From Dysidea avara (Eukaryota; Porifera; Demospongiae; Dictyoceratida; Dysideidae), in NCBI RefSeq assembly GCF_963678975.1, contig NC_089276.1, positions 32,070,368 through 32,134,367 on the forward strand: DNA of 64,000 bases, read 5' to 3'. Made by a program: the position numbers and the translations under genes. Under the pieces are notes generated by a model. The model did not search any database and was not told where the DNA came from. It was given only the letters and a program-made list of their open reading frames with translations. Numbering within the stretch: the first letter of the stretch is position 1; every line of letters starts with the position of its first letter. Below, one piece after another: positions 1 through 12,300 of the stretch.

Positions 1-361
1 TAGCCTGACTGTGCTCGGCTGACCAGTCAACCCAACCAGCTAGAGAAAAACCAATGGATTTAATTTATAGACACACTTGAAGATTTCGATGATGGTTGCT
101 TGTGGTCACGTTCTTAGTACGTTTTGCTCACATGAACGGACGAGTCCTAAGAATATCACGGAAATATGCTTATTAAAACATCACAATCAAAAATTTTTCG
201 TATTGAGAAGACGGATTAGTCTCACAAAACGACTAATGAAGGCGCAGCACAGTGCAACACAGGCGCAATGTCTATTCTACCGATGATAACACTTCTCCGT
301 GAGTTTCTAATTGTTTCGTGTGTCTTGTGTATACCTCAAGTTGACAGTTCTCTATACCAGT
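1..361. other. No supported gene
   Basis: An open frame of 69 codons at 77-286 has no recognisable domain, splice context or repeat in the window. I see nothing else that can be supported here. Confidence 0.5.
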
Positions 362-518
362 TAAAGCACTGCCTTTCGCTCGTGCTATACGAGAAATATA
401 GCACTCAAAGAGTGGGCGAGAGACAAATATAGCACTCGGCTTCGCCTCGTGCTATATTTGTCTCTCGCCCACTCTTTTCGTGCTATATTTCCCGTATAGC
501 ACTCGCGGCAGTGCTTTA
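362..518. repeat. 157-bp foldback (hairpin) element
   Basis: The two halves are near-perfect inverted copies. The left arm begins TAAAGCACTGCC and the right arm ends GGCAGTGCTTTA, with a tiny loop near 438-447. Internal copies of ATATAGCACTC make the arms partly repetitive. It looks like a miniature foldback transposon. It lies directly against the low-coordinate end of the duplicated block that starts near 521. Confidence 0.8.
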
Positions 519-663
519 TCTAGTACTTATAATGCTAGTATAATAAAAATATGAAACAGTAACACGTGCCCCCCTGGTAGGCAAAAGGCTGACTCGAGAT
601 ACTCTAATACACCAGTCACCCTAATAGAACAGTCACACGTGTACAGCTAGCTGGATGCTATAA

Positions 664-923
664 TAAAAAAAAAATTTAAATTATTAACTTCAAAATGAAG
701 TAGGGATTCAAGTGATAAAAGTATAGATGAATGATGGTATTACATGTATAGCTTGATGGGAAAATCCCCACTTTGGCAATGAAAGAAAAAATTAATACTG
801 TTATAACTTACTACATGCTAATGTAGGGATTTTTCACAGAGCTATGCTATAATACCATCATTAATCTCTTGTTTCACTACTTTTTTTTTCACTTGGATCA
901 CTATTTAATTTTTTAATTTTTAA
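664..923. mobile_element. Foldback MITE, family A (copy 1 block)
   Basis: About 80-bp inverted arms surround a short centre. The left arm runs from AT-rich sequence through ATGAATGATGGTATTACA. The right arm carries its inverse (AATACCATCATTAATCTC) and ends AT-rich. The same family occurs at 1859-2107 and, in the second block, at 29969-30217 and 31151-31397. It lies in the intron downstream of Fringe exon 9. No coding capacity. Confidence 0.75.
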
Positions 924-963
924 TATACCATATTATAAAGTATACAAAATTTATTGCACTCAC

Positions 964-1736
964 CAGTTTTAATAGTGTGTCTGTAGTGACATTCTTCAAA
1001 TCAGTAGCTTGATTATACATGCTATCAATGTGTGTCACATTGTATCCCAGCACCAAGTCTGTTGCAACACATCATAGCACACAATAGCTACTATATAATA
1101 CAGTATTCACATTACCTATAATAGTACCAACAGTCAGGTCATCTGTATACTCTGAAATACCACAGGTGTGCTGAAATTTGTCCATACCACTTTACCAAAA
1201 AAATTACAAAGTTAAACTGTAATCTATAGTACTAAAGTATAACACAATACAACATTGCACAAGACAACAAAGCATTGCAATTAGGCACCACTTAAAGGAG
1301 AACATGTGCATGTTGTTGTTAACATGGGCCCATTAAACCCAGTAGAAGTGAATCTCATTCACCACTTCACACAAAGCACCTCTCAAACAGTGTCTACTAT
1401 ATTAACCATTGCAAAGACCAGATATTCTCCACAACTAATGAAAGGTTTTATAGAGCCAAAAGAAACAAAAGCACATGGACCACTGTGATCCCAACAACAC
1501 ATTAACCCCAACATCACTGGCATGCAGGTACTTAGGTATGCTCTCAATTCTGCAATTCTTGGGGGTATTAATGCCAAACACATATTTATCAAAACAACAC
1601 TAAACACATCATACTGAGCACATCACAATAAATCAGCATCTATTTACTTGAAATATTTTTCCAGTTTCATCATTAATGGTAAACTGATGCAGTATGTAGC
1701 TCCAGCTGAATACCAGTATATTCTTCGACTTATATT
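964..1736 (-). pseudogene. Partial second copy of Fringe-like glycosyltransferase gene (exons 7-9 only)
   Basis: Three minus-strand exons (1648-1736, 1116-1189, 964-1058) correspond one to one to exons 7-9 of the complete gene at 27801-37693. They keep open frames, phases and splice sites (TTTCAG acceptor, GTAAAT, GTAATG and GTGAGT donors). They encode the Fringe segment with the WYSAGATYCIS motif and the DD-T-G stretch. Exon 7 is identical to the other copy. Exons 8 and 9 together differ at six bases, four of them changing residues. I found no exons 1-6 upstream, at least to 9 kb. An exon 10 would lie outside the window on the left. This is most likely an orphaned fragment, but a second locus extending beyond the window cannot be excluded. 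Confidence 0.65.
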
Positions 1737-1858
1737 CTGAAAGTGTGACTAGTATACATGCTGTACTGATACAATATTTCAATAAGACCAAAAACAGAAA
1801 GTGCTCAGAATTAATGATCATTTGATAAACAAACAACCTAGCCATATATACTAGTACA

Positions 1859-2107
1859 TTAAAAAATTATTAATTTTAAAAATGAAGTAGCTAAGGATCT
1901 AAGCAATAAAAGTTAGTGAGACAAGAGATGAATGATGGTATTACAACATAGGTCAGTGGTAAAATTCCTACACTGGCATGTCATGACAATGTCAGTGTCA
2001 AAGTGGGGATTTTCTCATAGAGCTATGTTATAATACCATCATTCATCTCTTGTCTCATTAGTTTTTATTGCTTAGATCTCTACTTCATTTTTAAATTAAT
2101 AATTTTT
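1859..2107. mobile_element. Foldback MITE, family A (second in copy 1 block)
   Basis: Inverted arms of about 80 bp again include GATGAATGATGGTATTACA and its inverse, with AT-rich tips. The centre carries a short inverted CATGTCATGACAATG-like stretch. It sits just upstream of the exon 7 copy. The same insertion is present in the second block. Confidence 0.75.
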
Positions 2108-3100
2108 ATTGCACTAGTTATGTAGTTTAGTTATTTGTTATACGTAGGTACAGCTATGATACACACATGGGACTGTTTTATTAAAATATCGAACGTGAAG
2201 GGTAACTGCTTATCTCAGGGACTATGTACATGATATTTAAGGGGTGTATGTTTTTCACCATGCTACCAATAAGAAGTGTGTATTAATGGTCAATCACTAG
2301 AAGGACAGCTAGATCATTAAGAGGTGTGTCCCTCCATTATTATTGGTCCACCTGTGCTAGATTATAAAGGGGCATGTTACTCAATTGTGATTTGTTCATA
2401 AAAGGTCCTATCATGCAGGTACGGTGTCTACCAACCATCTACCAGTCATAGATTAGTGTGAATATTTTAAATAAATCTGTGGTATGCAAGTGTTGATACG
2501 GAAAATTAATGTCTCAAGTTTCCTAGTGTATGACCAGGCGGACCAAAGATAAAAGGAAAGGTAAGGTGCAGAAGGCACACACTTAATGGAATCCAAAAAG
2601 GTATGGACAACCAGAACTACATATAATTCTGGGCACTACTACAGCTGTGTTCATATCTATTTGTATAGGGGATGATGTAGTCCCAGGAGGGGATGCCCAA
2701 AGAATAATCCCATGTGTTGAAGAGTAATATGTATGATGTCAACAAACATAATTCATTCAAGGATTTTAGAGTATAAAGCTTTACTGAAGGAAGTGTTTCA
2801 GTAGCTATATCTAAAAAGTCAGCTTTACTTAATTTGGTGCCATGTAAGTCATATAGCTACGCCATGCAGTCTAGCACTGACCCAACAGCCACTCTAGCTA
2901 GCTATAACACTATAAGCATTAATTCTAACTGCAATAAAATATTTTGTTGCAGTTAGCTCTGTATGTTGTGTAAGATCCTTCTTATATAAATGTGTTATTG
3001 CTAAAGTTACGTACAATAAACAAACTGTTTTTCTAAGCAATGTGCAAGCAAGTATAGTTCATATTTTGAGGATTAGCTATTTCTGCTTGCCAACCACAGG

Positions 3101-4057
3101 GGCTGACTATGTAGCAGCACGATGTGCACGAATTGACTTGTAGCTAGCTATATGGATAATGCTTCTTTACAATGTAAAAGTAATTTCTTTCCTATCCAAT
3201 GTATGCATCAATACTACTCCATTAACTGATGGTTTGGAAGACCTCGGCTCTCAAATTTACAGTGACTACATCAACTCTAATGCAAGAACAAGTAATGTGA
3301 TCACTTCAAAGTAGTGCAGTTTCTCTCATGGCTATTAGCTGGGTTTGGGTGATACAACGATGTCCATGTGATAGTGTCTGTAGAATGACCACTACCATAT
3401 TGTTTGATATACACACAAGAAATTTTAAATGAGTTAATACTGAAGTACACATAGTAAGTAGTAGGTTGTTGGATTATCGAGTCACTTTTGTAATCCAACA
3501 TTTAATACAGATAGAATGGGTGCATTATATTGTTTAGTATATAAATTAGCTTTAGTATTACTACCATTTTTATTTTCTGGAGGCTGAAAATAATGCATTA
3601 CTAGGGAATTAAACTTTTGGTCGGATTACAGAGTTCATTTTCTATTTGAACAACTTAGAGGGGCAATGCAGACATAAGATTTTCATTATTGTGTAGCCCA
3701 ATACATCAGTGCAACTAACATACGCATTTGTATCTAAATCCAAAAGCCATGTGGGTATACGTATGTGATATTTTTGGCCAGAAAAGACCAAATGATCATA
3801 TTTAGTTCTATGGTATTTGTTTTGAGTGGTACCGTATGGATAACTGATACTAAAACTCTTGAAATCTAAGATCTAAAACTATAACTAAAATGTATTAAAG
3901 ATGGCAACTAAAATTAAAACTAACTAAAACTATAAAAATCTAACATCTAAAACTATAACTAAAAATGGTAACTAAAACTAAAACTTTAACTAAAACTTTT
4001 TTCTATCTACAGCTATAACTATAACTAAAAGTCAAATGCCGTACTAAAACAACACTA

Positions 4058-4060
<3 letters not shown>
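3101..4060. other. No firm gene; simple ACTAAAACT-type repeats at the end
   Basis: A minus-strand open frame at 3301-3501 ends in residues resembling an extracellular segment, but I recognise no domain. From about 3845 to 4050 the sequence is a degenerate tandem array of ACTAAAACTA-like units (AACTAAAACT, TAACATCTAAAACT). It leads straight into the GT microsatellite. Confidence 0.4.
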
Positions 4061-4147
<87 letters not shown>

Positions 4148-4171
4148 TGTGTGTGTGTGTGTGTGTGTGTC

Positions 4172-4203
<32 letters not shown>

Positions 4204-4245
4204 GGTGGGTGGGTGCGTGGGTGGGTGGGTGCGTGGGTGGGTGGG

Positions 4246-4293
<48 letters not shown>

Positions 4294-4298
4294 TGTGT
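4060..4298. repeat. Compound microsatellite (GT)n-(GGGT)n-(GCGT)n
   Basis: About 135 bp of almost pure GT is followed by GGGT/GCGT interruptions and then by a run of GCGT to about 4293. Long open frames across it (Cys-Val or Thr-His repeats) are artefacts of the repeat. Confidence 0.98.
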
Positions 4299-4522
4299 AT
4301 GGTGACAATGTCAATAAAGACAATGAAAATGACATTGATAAGGAGGAGATAGACCGACATTATTGAGCAATGAGAGCAAAGATAATTATCTCAAAAGGTA
4401 CATAAAGAAATGGAGAGACTGTTGATATGAGGAAAAAACAGAACCTCTGATAAAGAGTACAAATGTTCAAAACATGAGGAGGAATATGATAGCAACTTCA
4501 AAGTTAAGATTATGAGTTCTAT

Positions 4523-4854
4523 AACAGGGGCAGATCCAGGCTTTCTAAAAGGTGGGGTTCCACTCTGGAATTGCAAATTCATCCTAGCCTGGTGATGCCA
4601 TGGCCTAGCTGTAAATTGAAGACCCCAAAAAGTTACTATCTTCTGACAATAGCTGTCCTCCACCAACTATATCTCCTTATTTATAACTACATACATAGCT
4701 TGCTACATGCACTGCTCCTTTGAAGAATATTGTGACTGCTTTATTAGAGTATCTCAACCTTGAATGCTCTAGAGTATCGCAAATTATTGATGTTATCAAA
4801 GCTCTTCCAAAAAAGGGGTTCCATGGAACCCTCCTTGGATCTGCCCCTGTGTAG
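4523..4854. mobile_element. MITE with 14-bp terminal inverted repeats
   Basis: The left end reads ACAGGGGCAGATCC and the right end GGATCTGCCCCTGT. Just inside, GGTTCCA-type sequence is also inverted. The interior carries the dispersed GCTTTATTAGAGTATCTC motif near 4738. I could not settle a target-site duplication. Confidence 0.65.
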
Positions 4855-5146
4855 TGACTGTGAGCTGTATAGCTAGTGACTTTGAAGATTGCAAGAAAGA
4901 TCAGTGACTTGAAGTAGGAAGAAGGACAGCTGGGCAAAGTCAACATCATATGGACCAACAATAAGAGGAACAATTAAACATAAGTTACTACAATGAGCGC
5001 ATTACACTCATTGAAATGGTTGACAAGAGTTAAACATTTTGTCTCCAGAACACTAATTATTTTACAGTAGTAAGGGTGAGGACAACAATGATGAATAAAG
5101 AGTTTGTTTCTTAAGCACACATACACTTAGAATATATACTACTTAC

Positions 5147-5326
5147 TTTATGTCTATCTGAATAGTGATCTTTTGTTAGCACTATATTGACATATTGTAT
5201 GCTTCTTTTACATTTCATCCCAAGTGTGTATATACCAGGCAAAGCATGAGTACCCATTGTATAACTTATTACGTATTCCTGATCTGAAAGTGTGTTCAAC
5301 AGGAAATCATAATGGTGGCTCATGCT
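5147..5326 (-). CDS. Candidate internal exon, unknown product
   Basis: A 180-base minus-strand open segment is bounded by an AG acceptor (TTTAG, 5327-5328) and a consensus GTAAGT donor at 5146. It is phase 0 at both ends and encodes 60 residues. The peptide has a THALPGIYTLG stretch that loosely recalls beta-sandwich (PKD-like) repeats, but I do not recognise a family. No linked exon was found. It could be a chance open frame. Confidence 0.25.
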
Positions 5327-6890
5327 CTAAACCTGCCCTATTCTTTTACTCCATCAGTATTCTAAAAGTTATTCAAGCATAATTTCCTACATCCATAGTA
5401 GTAGTCTGAATATATACTGAAGCTGTCAAACAGTGGGCACAGAAAATGGTTGAATATCAAGGGGCCTATAGGGTGCACATCAAATAAATTGTATTAGCTA
5501 AATTAATTCTAATAGTGCAGTTGTGGTCTAGCTACTTATATTAGAGCATCCCAATACTGGAGCAAAACCCTTCTGAAAATTATACCATTTCAATAAAATT
5601 TCCCTTCATTTTGCTGCTATACTTATAACTGCTTGTGCAATATTCAAGTTGTAGGGCCGTGAATCACTTATGCAATAATCAGTTAATCAATTGGTTACAA
5701 TTGAGGGTGATTGATAATCAGGCTATGTATGCAACAACCAGTTATACAATTGGATCACATGACCACAAAATTGTTTACATTTTGGTCATAAAGAGTGCAC
5801 TAAAGTGAGCAAGGAGGTTGTTGATTGTTTCTTTTTGTTAGGAATTACACATCACAAAGCCATTCTTTCCCCTTGCCTCTTATGTCAAACAGCACATTTG
5901 ATTAAGAAAACACTGTTAAGTACATTATTACATTGAAAATGTAAAATAATCATTTAGCCAATTAATCAGGTAATCAATTGGTTATATAAGGAGCCAATAA
6001 TTGGCTATGTACATTTGGTCCAGGTCACAGTTCTACTAAGCTGCAGGGCACAGGTGGACAGACTCTGAAGGACAATTCTATTCAAAGTGCAAAATATAAT
6101 ACTGTATCTATGTATGGGAAATTGAAAGAATTTGTCAAAAGGCAGCAGCAATAACATGGAGTTAGTAAACATGTTAGAAATAATTACATGTGTACTAGGG
6201 GCAACAATGTAATTTTAGTTGTTAGTAAAACAGAAAACATTTGCTTCATTGATAGCAACATGATTCAAAAATATAAGATAAACAAGTACGGCTAGCTACT
6301 GTTACATCACCACCCCACAAGTATTAAAATACATATGTCAACCTTTATGTATTACATATGTCTTGGATGAGTGAATAGTGCATGCTTACTGATTATTGCA
6401 AAAAGTTATACTGAAGAACACCGACAAAATTTACTAGGTAATTTGATAGAGTGATTATAGAATAGATTATAATAAATTTATGTTGCATTTTATGTACTTA
6501 ATCATGGGAAGCTCTAGGAGTTTCGGTGACTGGTTTCCAATCTTCCTGTTGAATGCCTGAATATACCCAACCAGTTTCTGGAAATCTCAGAAATCCCCTT
6601 GGAACTGCTTCTGTTAAACTGAGTACTGCATACTATGTAGCAACACATATTGACAAGGGTGTAGTGGTCAAACCTTGTATTAGTATATTTTGTCTAAAAA
6701 CAGAAGTGCTTTACCACCTTCCTTTCAACTGCGTTTTATTGAATGTACTTATTTATTTATTTTATTTATTAATGCTTTACAGCACAAGTGCTGAAGGTCT
6801 GTAGGACACCTGGTCCTACAGCCTGCTCAAAGACTTTAGCTACTTAGACTTTAACTACTTAAGGTGTGTTTGAAAAGTTGGGGAAAGGAG
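5327..6890. other. No supported gene
   Basis: AT-rich sequence. There is a degenerate internal repeat near 5660-6010 (CAGTTAATCAATTGGTTA-like units at 5680, 5730 and 5965). The only open frame of note, 6553-6804, has no recognisable feature. Confidence 0.4.
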
Positions 6891-6894
6891 AAAA

Positions 6895-6975
6895 AATCCA
6901 TGACTGGACCTAGGTAGCCTCGAACCTGCAGCCTTCTGATCTTTTGTATGAAAACTTTGCACTGCAGTTATAGCA
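6895..6975 (-). repeat. tRNA-like SINE head (minus strand)
   Basis: On the minus strand, GCAGGTTCGAGGCTACCT resembles a pol III B box (GGTTCGANNC). An A-box-like region lies upstream at the expected side. It is too degenerate to fold as a functional tRNA, so it is probably a SINE remnant. Confidence 0.35.
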
Positions 6976-7077
6976 ACTATAGCTAGGCTCTTTTGTGCTG
7001 AATAACGAGCTGCTAATGTTAGCGCTTAAAATTAAAACATGTACAAATTGTATTTCTGCATTTTATTTGTAATTGCT

Positions 7078-7855
7078 GTGTATCAAGACACACGGTAGTG
7101 TGTCGTGAGGCCCAAGAAGCCGGCGCGCCACACCGTGAGTATATTTACAGGAAGAAAGTAAACGCGATTTTCACACCTTTGTAGCTCCGTGATTCCTTAT
7201 CCGATTGAAACCAAAGTTGTTACAGACGTGCCGGCTAGGTAGGGCAGTCCACATTCCAAATTTGAAGAAATTCGCTCCAGCCATTTCCGAGATACGAGCG
7301 GCCAAAGTTTGGATTTTTTTCTTCTACTTCTTTTCGCACACTTTGCAAAATCCGCCATAAAACACGAATGCGTGCTCCAATCGGACTGCAATTTGGCACA
7401 CGTAAAGGGCTCATTAAGGCGAATCTCAGTACCACGTTTAGAAGGAATCTGATGAACATTCACGGAGTTATGACCGATTATTTGCGTAAAATTAGGTCGA
7501 AGGTCTGTCACGCCCACAGGGTAAACCGCTTGAAGGAATGAGCTGAAAATTGCTATGTTGATGGAGCAACCATCGTAGGAGTGCCTTTTTGTGGTTTGAA
7601 AGGAATCCAGTTAAAGGCCATCGAGATATGACGCAAAATCCAACCTGTGTAAAAATTACGCGATCGATTTTTATGAATAAAAAAACTATTAGTTTTCACG
7701 CCTACCAGGCAAACCGCTTAGAGCAGTGAGCTGAAAATCGGTGTGAAGCTGGACTAATTATCATAGAAAGTCCTTACAGTAGTACAGAAGAATCGGATTA
7801 CAAACAACTGAGTTATGATTTCAAAGCCAACTACGTGTAGCATATGCGAGATCGA
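7078..7855. repeat. Interspersed repeat, relative of 41493-41885
   Basis: The stretch starts with AAGACACACGGTAGTGTGTCGTG and continues with AGGAAGAAAGTAAACGCGATTTTCACACC. The order is the same as at 41493-41885 (CACACGGTAGCATGTCGTG, then ACAGGAAGAAAGAAAATGC). It is more GC-rich than its surroundings. Minus-strand open frames at 7197-7517 show no known domain. Likely an old transposon-derived family. Confidence 0.6.
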
Positions 7856-7939
7856 GATACTCTAATAGAACAGTCACCCTAATAGAGCATTCAGCTACGT
7901 TTATAATTTACTCCATTATAGAATTATATTACATTGCAA

Positions 7940-8880
7940 GTTATTCTGTAGGGAGTTCAGCTACAAACAAGTCACCCTGTAGTCAGATCAGCTAGAAGAA
8001 GGTACCTAATAGAGAGTTCAGCTACAAAGAAACCATCATGTAGAGAGTTCAGCTGCAAACAAATCACCCTGTAGAGCATAGGCGGTGGAGACGGTGGGGC
8101 CAGGGGGGCATCCCCCCCCCCCCCCCCCCCACTTTTATGGGACACTGTTTGCAAGAAAAGATCGAGATACTCTAATAGAGCAGTCACAGTATTCAGAGAA
8201 GCAGTGTAGCAAGTTACTTAGCTACGTATGTGTAGTCATAAATAAGGAGATATAATTGGTGGAGAGCAGCTATTGTCAGCAGGCTGACCTTTTTTTTTTT
8301 GTCTTCAACTTACAGCTGGCTTGGCCCCCTCACTCTTTGGCCTGCTCCACCGCCCCTGCTGTAGAGAATTCAGCTACAAACAAATTGCCGTGTAGAGAGA
8401 TCAGCTAGAAGAAGTTACCTTGTAGAGAGTTCAGTTACAAAGAAACAATCGTGTAGAGAGTTCAGCTGCAAACAAATCCCCCAGTAGAAAGTTCCGCTAT
8501 GAACAGATCACCCTGTAGAGAGTTCAGTTAGAAACAAGTCATCCTGTAGAGAGATCAGCTAGAAGAAGTCACCTTTTAGAGAGTTCAGCTACAAAGAAAC
8601 CACCATGTAAGAATTCAGCTGCAAACAAATCACCTGTAAAGAGTTCAGCTAGAAACAAGTCACCCTGTAGAGAGATCAGCTAGAAACAAGTCACCCTGTA
8701 GAGAGTTCAGCTAGAAGAATTACATTGTAGAAAGTTCAGCTACAAAGAAACTACCATGTAGAGAGTTCAGCTGCAAACAAATCGCCCTGTAGAGAATTCA
8801 GCTACAAACAAATCGTCCTGTAGAAAGATCAGCTAGAAGGATCACCTTGTAGAGAGTTCAGCTACAAAGAAATCACCCTG
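7940..8880 (+). repeat. Minisatellite, ~31-bp unit (GTAGAGAGTTCAGCTACAAA...)
   Basis: Many imperfect head-to-tail copies of a unit of about 31 bp built on GTAGAGAGTTCAGCTACAAA plus CAAATCACCCT. Variants have GATCAGCTAGAAGAAG. The array is split by an inserted G/C-rich element at about 8078-8225 and a spacer to 8350. The same unit in reverse complement forms the array at 60470-61345. Confidence 0.9.
8078..8235 (+). mobile_element. Inserted element with poly-C run, related to 63830-63990
   Basis: It begins CATAGGCGGTGGAGACGG and contains a poly-C tract (8110-8130). It continues ACTTTTATGGGACACTGT, then the CTCTAATAGAGCAGTCACAG motif, and ends GTAGCAAGTTACTTAGC. The same order recurs at 63830-63990 and, in part, at 26750-26960. 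It interrupts the minisatellite. Confidence 0.65.
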
Positions 8881-8995
8881 CTTCATCTTTTCTTCTTCCT
8901 GTGGTAAAGAAAAAAATGATAGGTTAAAAAGCCCTAAAGCCAGCCATAGGCTGGCTTTGGGGCATACAAATACAAAAAGAAGTGAAATCTAATGC

Positions 8996-9308
8996 AAAAC
9001 AGCCAAGCTGTAAAAAAAGAGTGCAGCCCTCAGAAAGGCTATGGTGAAAAAAGATGTGAAATCTAAGGTGGCGGCCAAGAAATGGCTGTGATGGTAGGTT
9101 AATAGTAAAAATTTTAATATCAACAATTCAGGTGAATTTGGTGCCGCTTGGTCTTGGCACAAAATTCACCTGAATTGTTGTTATTAAAATTTTTACCATT
9201 AACCTACCATCACAGCCATTTCTTGGCCGCCACCTTAGATTTCACATCTTTTTTCACCATAGCCTTTCTGAGGGCCACACTCTTTTTTTACAGCTTAGCT
9301 GTTTTGGA
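8996..9308. mobile_element. Long foldback element (310 bp) just upstream of the large membrane-protein gene
   Basis: The arms at about 8996-9138 and 9168-9308 are nearly perfect inverted copies. They contain TGGCGGCCAAGAAATGGCTG and its inverse, and AACAATTCAGGTGAATTT and its inverse, around a ~30-bp loop. Related elements are at 60030-60300 (full hairpin), 22800-22990 and 55565-55630 (partial). The right end lies 88 bases before the start codon at 9397, so it may be in the promoter or 5' leader. Confidence 0.85.
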
Positions 9309-9396
9309 TTAGATAATATTATGTAGATCTTCTTTGCTGTATTATTTGATGCATCTGTGAAATTGTTATTGTTACTTGATTTCAGTTACAATCATA

Positions 9397-12300
9397 ATGT
9401 CTTGTGTGCTGCAAATACTGCTGGTATTATCACTGCTCCACACCACATCTTCTACTGTCTATTTTGTGGTACCTGATGATCACTACACTATCAACAGCAA
9501 CACTAATACTCTACAGCACTACCTAAACAATATCAAAATATGCTTCACCTCTCACACTCAACTACACTTCTTACCAGGAATATATTATCTTAATACTGAC
9601 TTGATCATACAACATGTTAGTAATTTATCACTCATTGGAAACAGAACCAATGAAGGAATTATTAGTATTATCAAGTGTACTTCACCTGCTGGTATTGTAG
9701 TGGTGCATAGTAGTAACATTGTTATTGCTGATCTTGTAATGGTTGATTGTGGTAAAGAATATTACAGGTATGATTATACACATGGTCTCCCTAATCAGAA
9801 GGATGACCTAACTAGTTTGTGCATTATTGGTGGAAAGTCCATCACGGTAAGACACTTCTACATAAGAGGCATACATATATACAGTGGCTTACTGTTCATA
9901 AATTCCATAGGAAATTTGACAAACGTGATATCACATTACATATTGATACGATATGATGACTTGATCAATGACGCTACACTTTATAACCTACATGTCAGCA
10001 ATTGTTATGTTTACAGCGAATTTCATACTCATTTACGCCACCATGCTTTGGAAATACAGCAAATCAACAGCTCTTCTGATACTACAATAGTAATAGAGAA
10101 TTGTAACTTCATATCCAGATTAGCAATACTTAATATTTGTATTGGATGTTCTGGTAGTAGTACAGTAACAGTGAGGCACTGTTTTTTTACTGATGTGAGA
10201 AACGATATCTTGATTTACCCCAAATTTCTATATGAAGATGTTTCTGATTATGATATTGATGCTTATTACAATAAAGGAAAATACCATTATAATTATTTTG
10301 ATAACTACTATAATAATGAACTAAATGATTATGATGACAATTCCCAAGATGATTATAACACTTATGATGATAAAGACAAGGAAGCGTATGATGACTTGAT
10401 AGATAAAATTATCCATCCTCCACCCACAGATACAACAATGGTTTCTAGCTATTACGAAAATTGTAAGAATAATCAGATGCCAAACAAAATACAACTCATT
10501 GGCTGCCACTTTGTGAACATTTCAGGTGCATTAACATCAATAATCAAGTTTGAAATAAGTAGTCAAGCAGGAAACTCTACAATGATTATGATCGTAAATA
10601 CCATTTTCTATAATTGCAGCAGAGATTTAACAGCCATAATAGCTAATCATCATTTATCTAAATTCAAATCACACCGTGAATCCTTACATATCAAAGACAC
10701 CAAGATTCTGTCATCTTCACGAGATAATAAGGAAATATCTTCAAAGCTAATATACGTTGGAGGAATGAATATGCACTTAAATGGGTTGATTGTTTCCAAT
10801 AATCCTGGCACTGTGTTGTATGGTGGAATTATTGATGCAATCGATAGTTATGTGTTGTTAAGTGACTACAATGAAATCTCTTACAATGTTGCGTACTGTG
10901 CCATTCAAGCTGGAAAAATACACCTATTGGAAAATACCACCTTGAATGTCTCTAACAATGTATTCTATACTGTGTTTAATAACTTACATCATAGTAGGAG
11001 TAAAATGGAAGATTGTTTTATTCAGTATAGAAGTGATCATGGAAATTTAGACACACAATTTCAACTCGGGCACAACATTAACTATTCAATACTATTCATT
11101 AAAAACAAAATCTTTTCAAATATAACTAATGCGAGCTTAATGCACTGTAGCTGGGATATGGATGCAGCCTTTATGACGTCGAATCCTATAAGAGTAAATC
11201 AACATTTCATACACTACGACAACTTTACATTATTACAAAAATCTGAAATTAGACTCATCTGTATGTGTGATAACACTCAAACTTATTGTAATCAGGAAGA
11301 AATAGGACCATTTTATCCTGGGCAACTAGTGCAATTAAGTTTTGCACTTAGTGAAGTCTCAAAAGGATCACTGGCCATAGAGAGAAAATTTGACTCTACC
11401 TTTGCTTGTAGCAATGAAATCCAGCAAGCAGTATACTCATTCCAACTTGAAGAAAATGAATGTAAAAATGTATCCTACACAGTGAACCATAAAAGCGGAA
11501 AGTGGTGTGAATTATGCTATACAGTACAGCCCATGTATTATTGTAATGGTAAGCAGTTGCAGAGGATGGAAATGTACACTATCACCTTACTACCTTGTCC
11601 TAAAGGATTTGCACTTCATCCACAAGGATACTGTCATTGTGATTCCATCCTCTCATCACATGTGCCTTCATTAACTACTTGCGATATCGATCATCAAACT
11701 ATACCACGTCCTCCTAACACTTGGATATCTGCTCATACAATCAACAACACGCACTCCTACCACGTCTCCCTACATTGTCCATTTGACTACTGTCTACCTC
11801 ACTTATCACAACTCAACCTGTCCACTCCTGACTCACAGTGTCAGTTTAACAGGTCTGGTGTGTTGTGTGGACAATGTCAACATGGTCTCAGTACTGTGTT
11901 TGGTTCATCTCAATGTAAACAATGTTCGAATGTCTATTTGTTGATCATTGTACCTATTGGAATAGCTGGTCTAGCACTGGTTATTTTACTTTTTACTCTT
12001 AACCTTACTGTAACAGATGGAAAAATAAATTCATACCTTCTGTACATGAATGTTATTAATATTAACACAACTGCTTTCTTTTTAACAGACAGATCACTAC
12101 CATACACTTTTGTTGCTTTTGCTAATCTTGATTTAGGAATTGAAACATGCTTTTATGATGGAATGGATGACTATGCTAAAGTATGGCTACAGTTGGTGTT
12201 CCCAATTTACCTTGTCTCCATTGCTACATTACTCATCATTACAAGTCGATACTCCAGTATAATACAGAGGCTCACTGCACGTAGAGCTCTACCAGTACTT

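Larger units (their letters stand above)
521..3100. repeat. 2.6-kb duplicated block, copy 1
   Basis: This stretch matches 29826-32388 nearly base for base in the same orientation, with only scattered substitutions and small indels. It contains three exons of a Fringe-like gene on the minus strand (964-1736) and two foldback transposons (664-923 and 1859-2107), all shared with copy 2. The insertions therefore predate the duplication. Similarity stops abruptly after CCAACCACAG near 3100, where copy 2 runs into a palindrome. Confidence 0.9.

Noticed and set aside
1306..1488. 60-codon plus-strand frame repeated exactly at 30598-30780
   Set aside because: It is conserved because the whole 2.6-kb block is duplicated. 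It lies antisense in an intron of the Fringe-like gene and has no domain.
1633..1845. Minus-strand frame with a cadherin-like FTINDETGKIF string (also 30924-31136)
   Set aside because: Wrong frame. The correct frame of this exon gives the Fringe motif WYSAGATYCIS with agreeing splice phases.
3301..3501. Minus-strand 66-codon frame
   Set aside because: No splice-supported ends, no recognised family, and no link to the exon-like segment at 5147-5326.
4003..4366. Long open frames of Cys-Val and Thr-His repeats on both strands
   Set aside because: They are read-outs of the GT/GGGT/GCGT microsatellite in every frame.
7197..7517. 106-codon minus-strand frame
   Set aside because: It lies in an interspersed repeat whose relative at 41493-41885 does not keep the frame.
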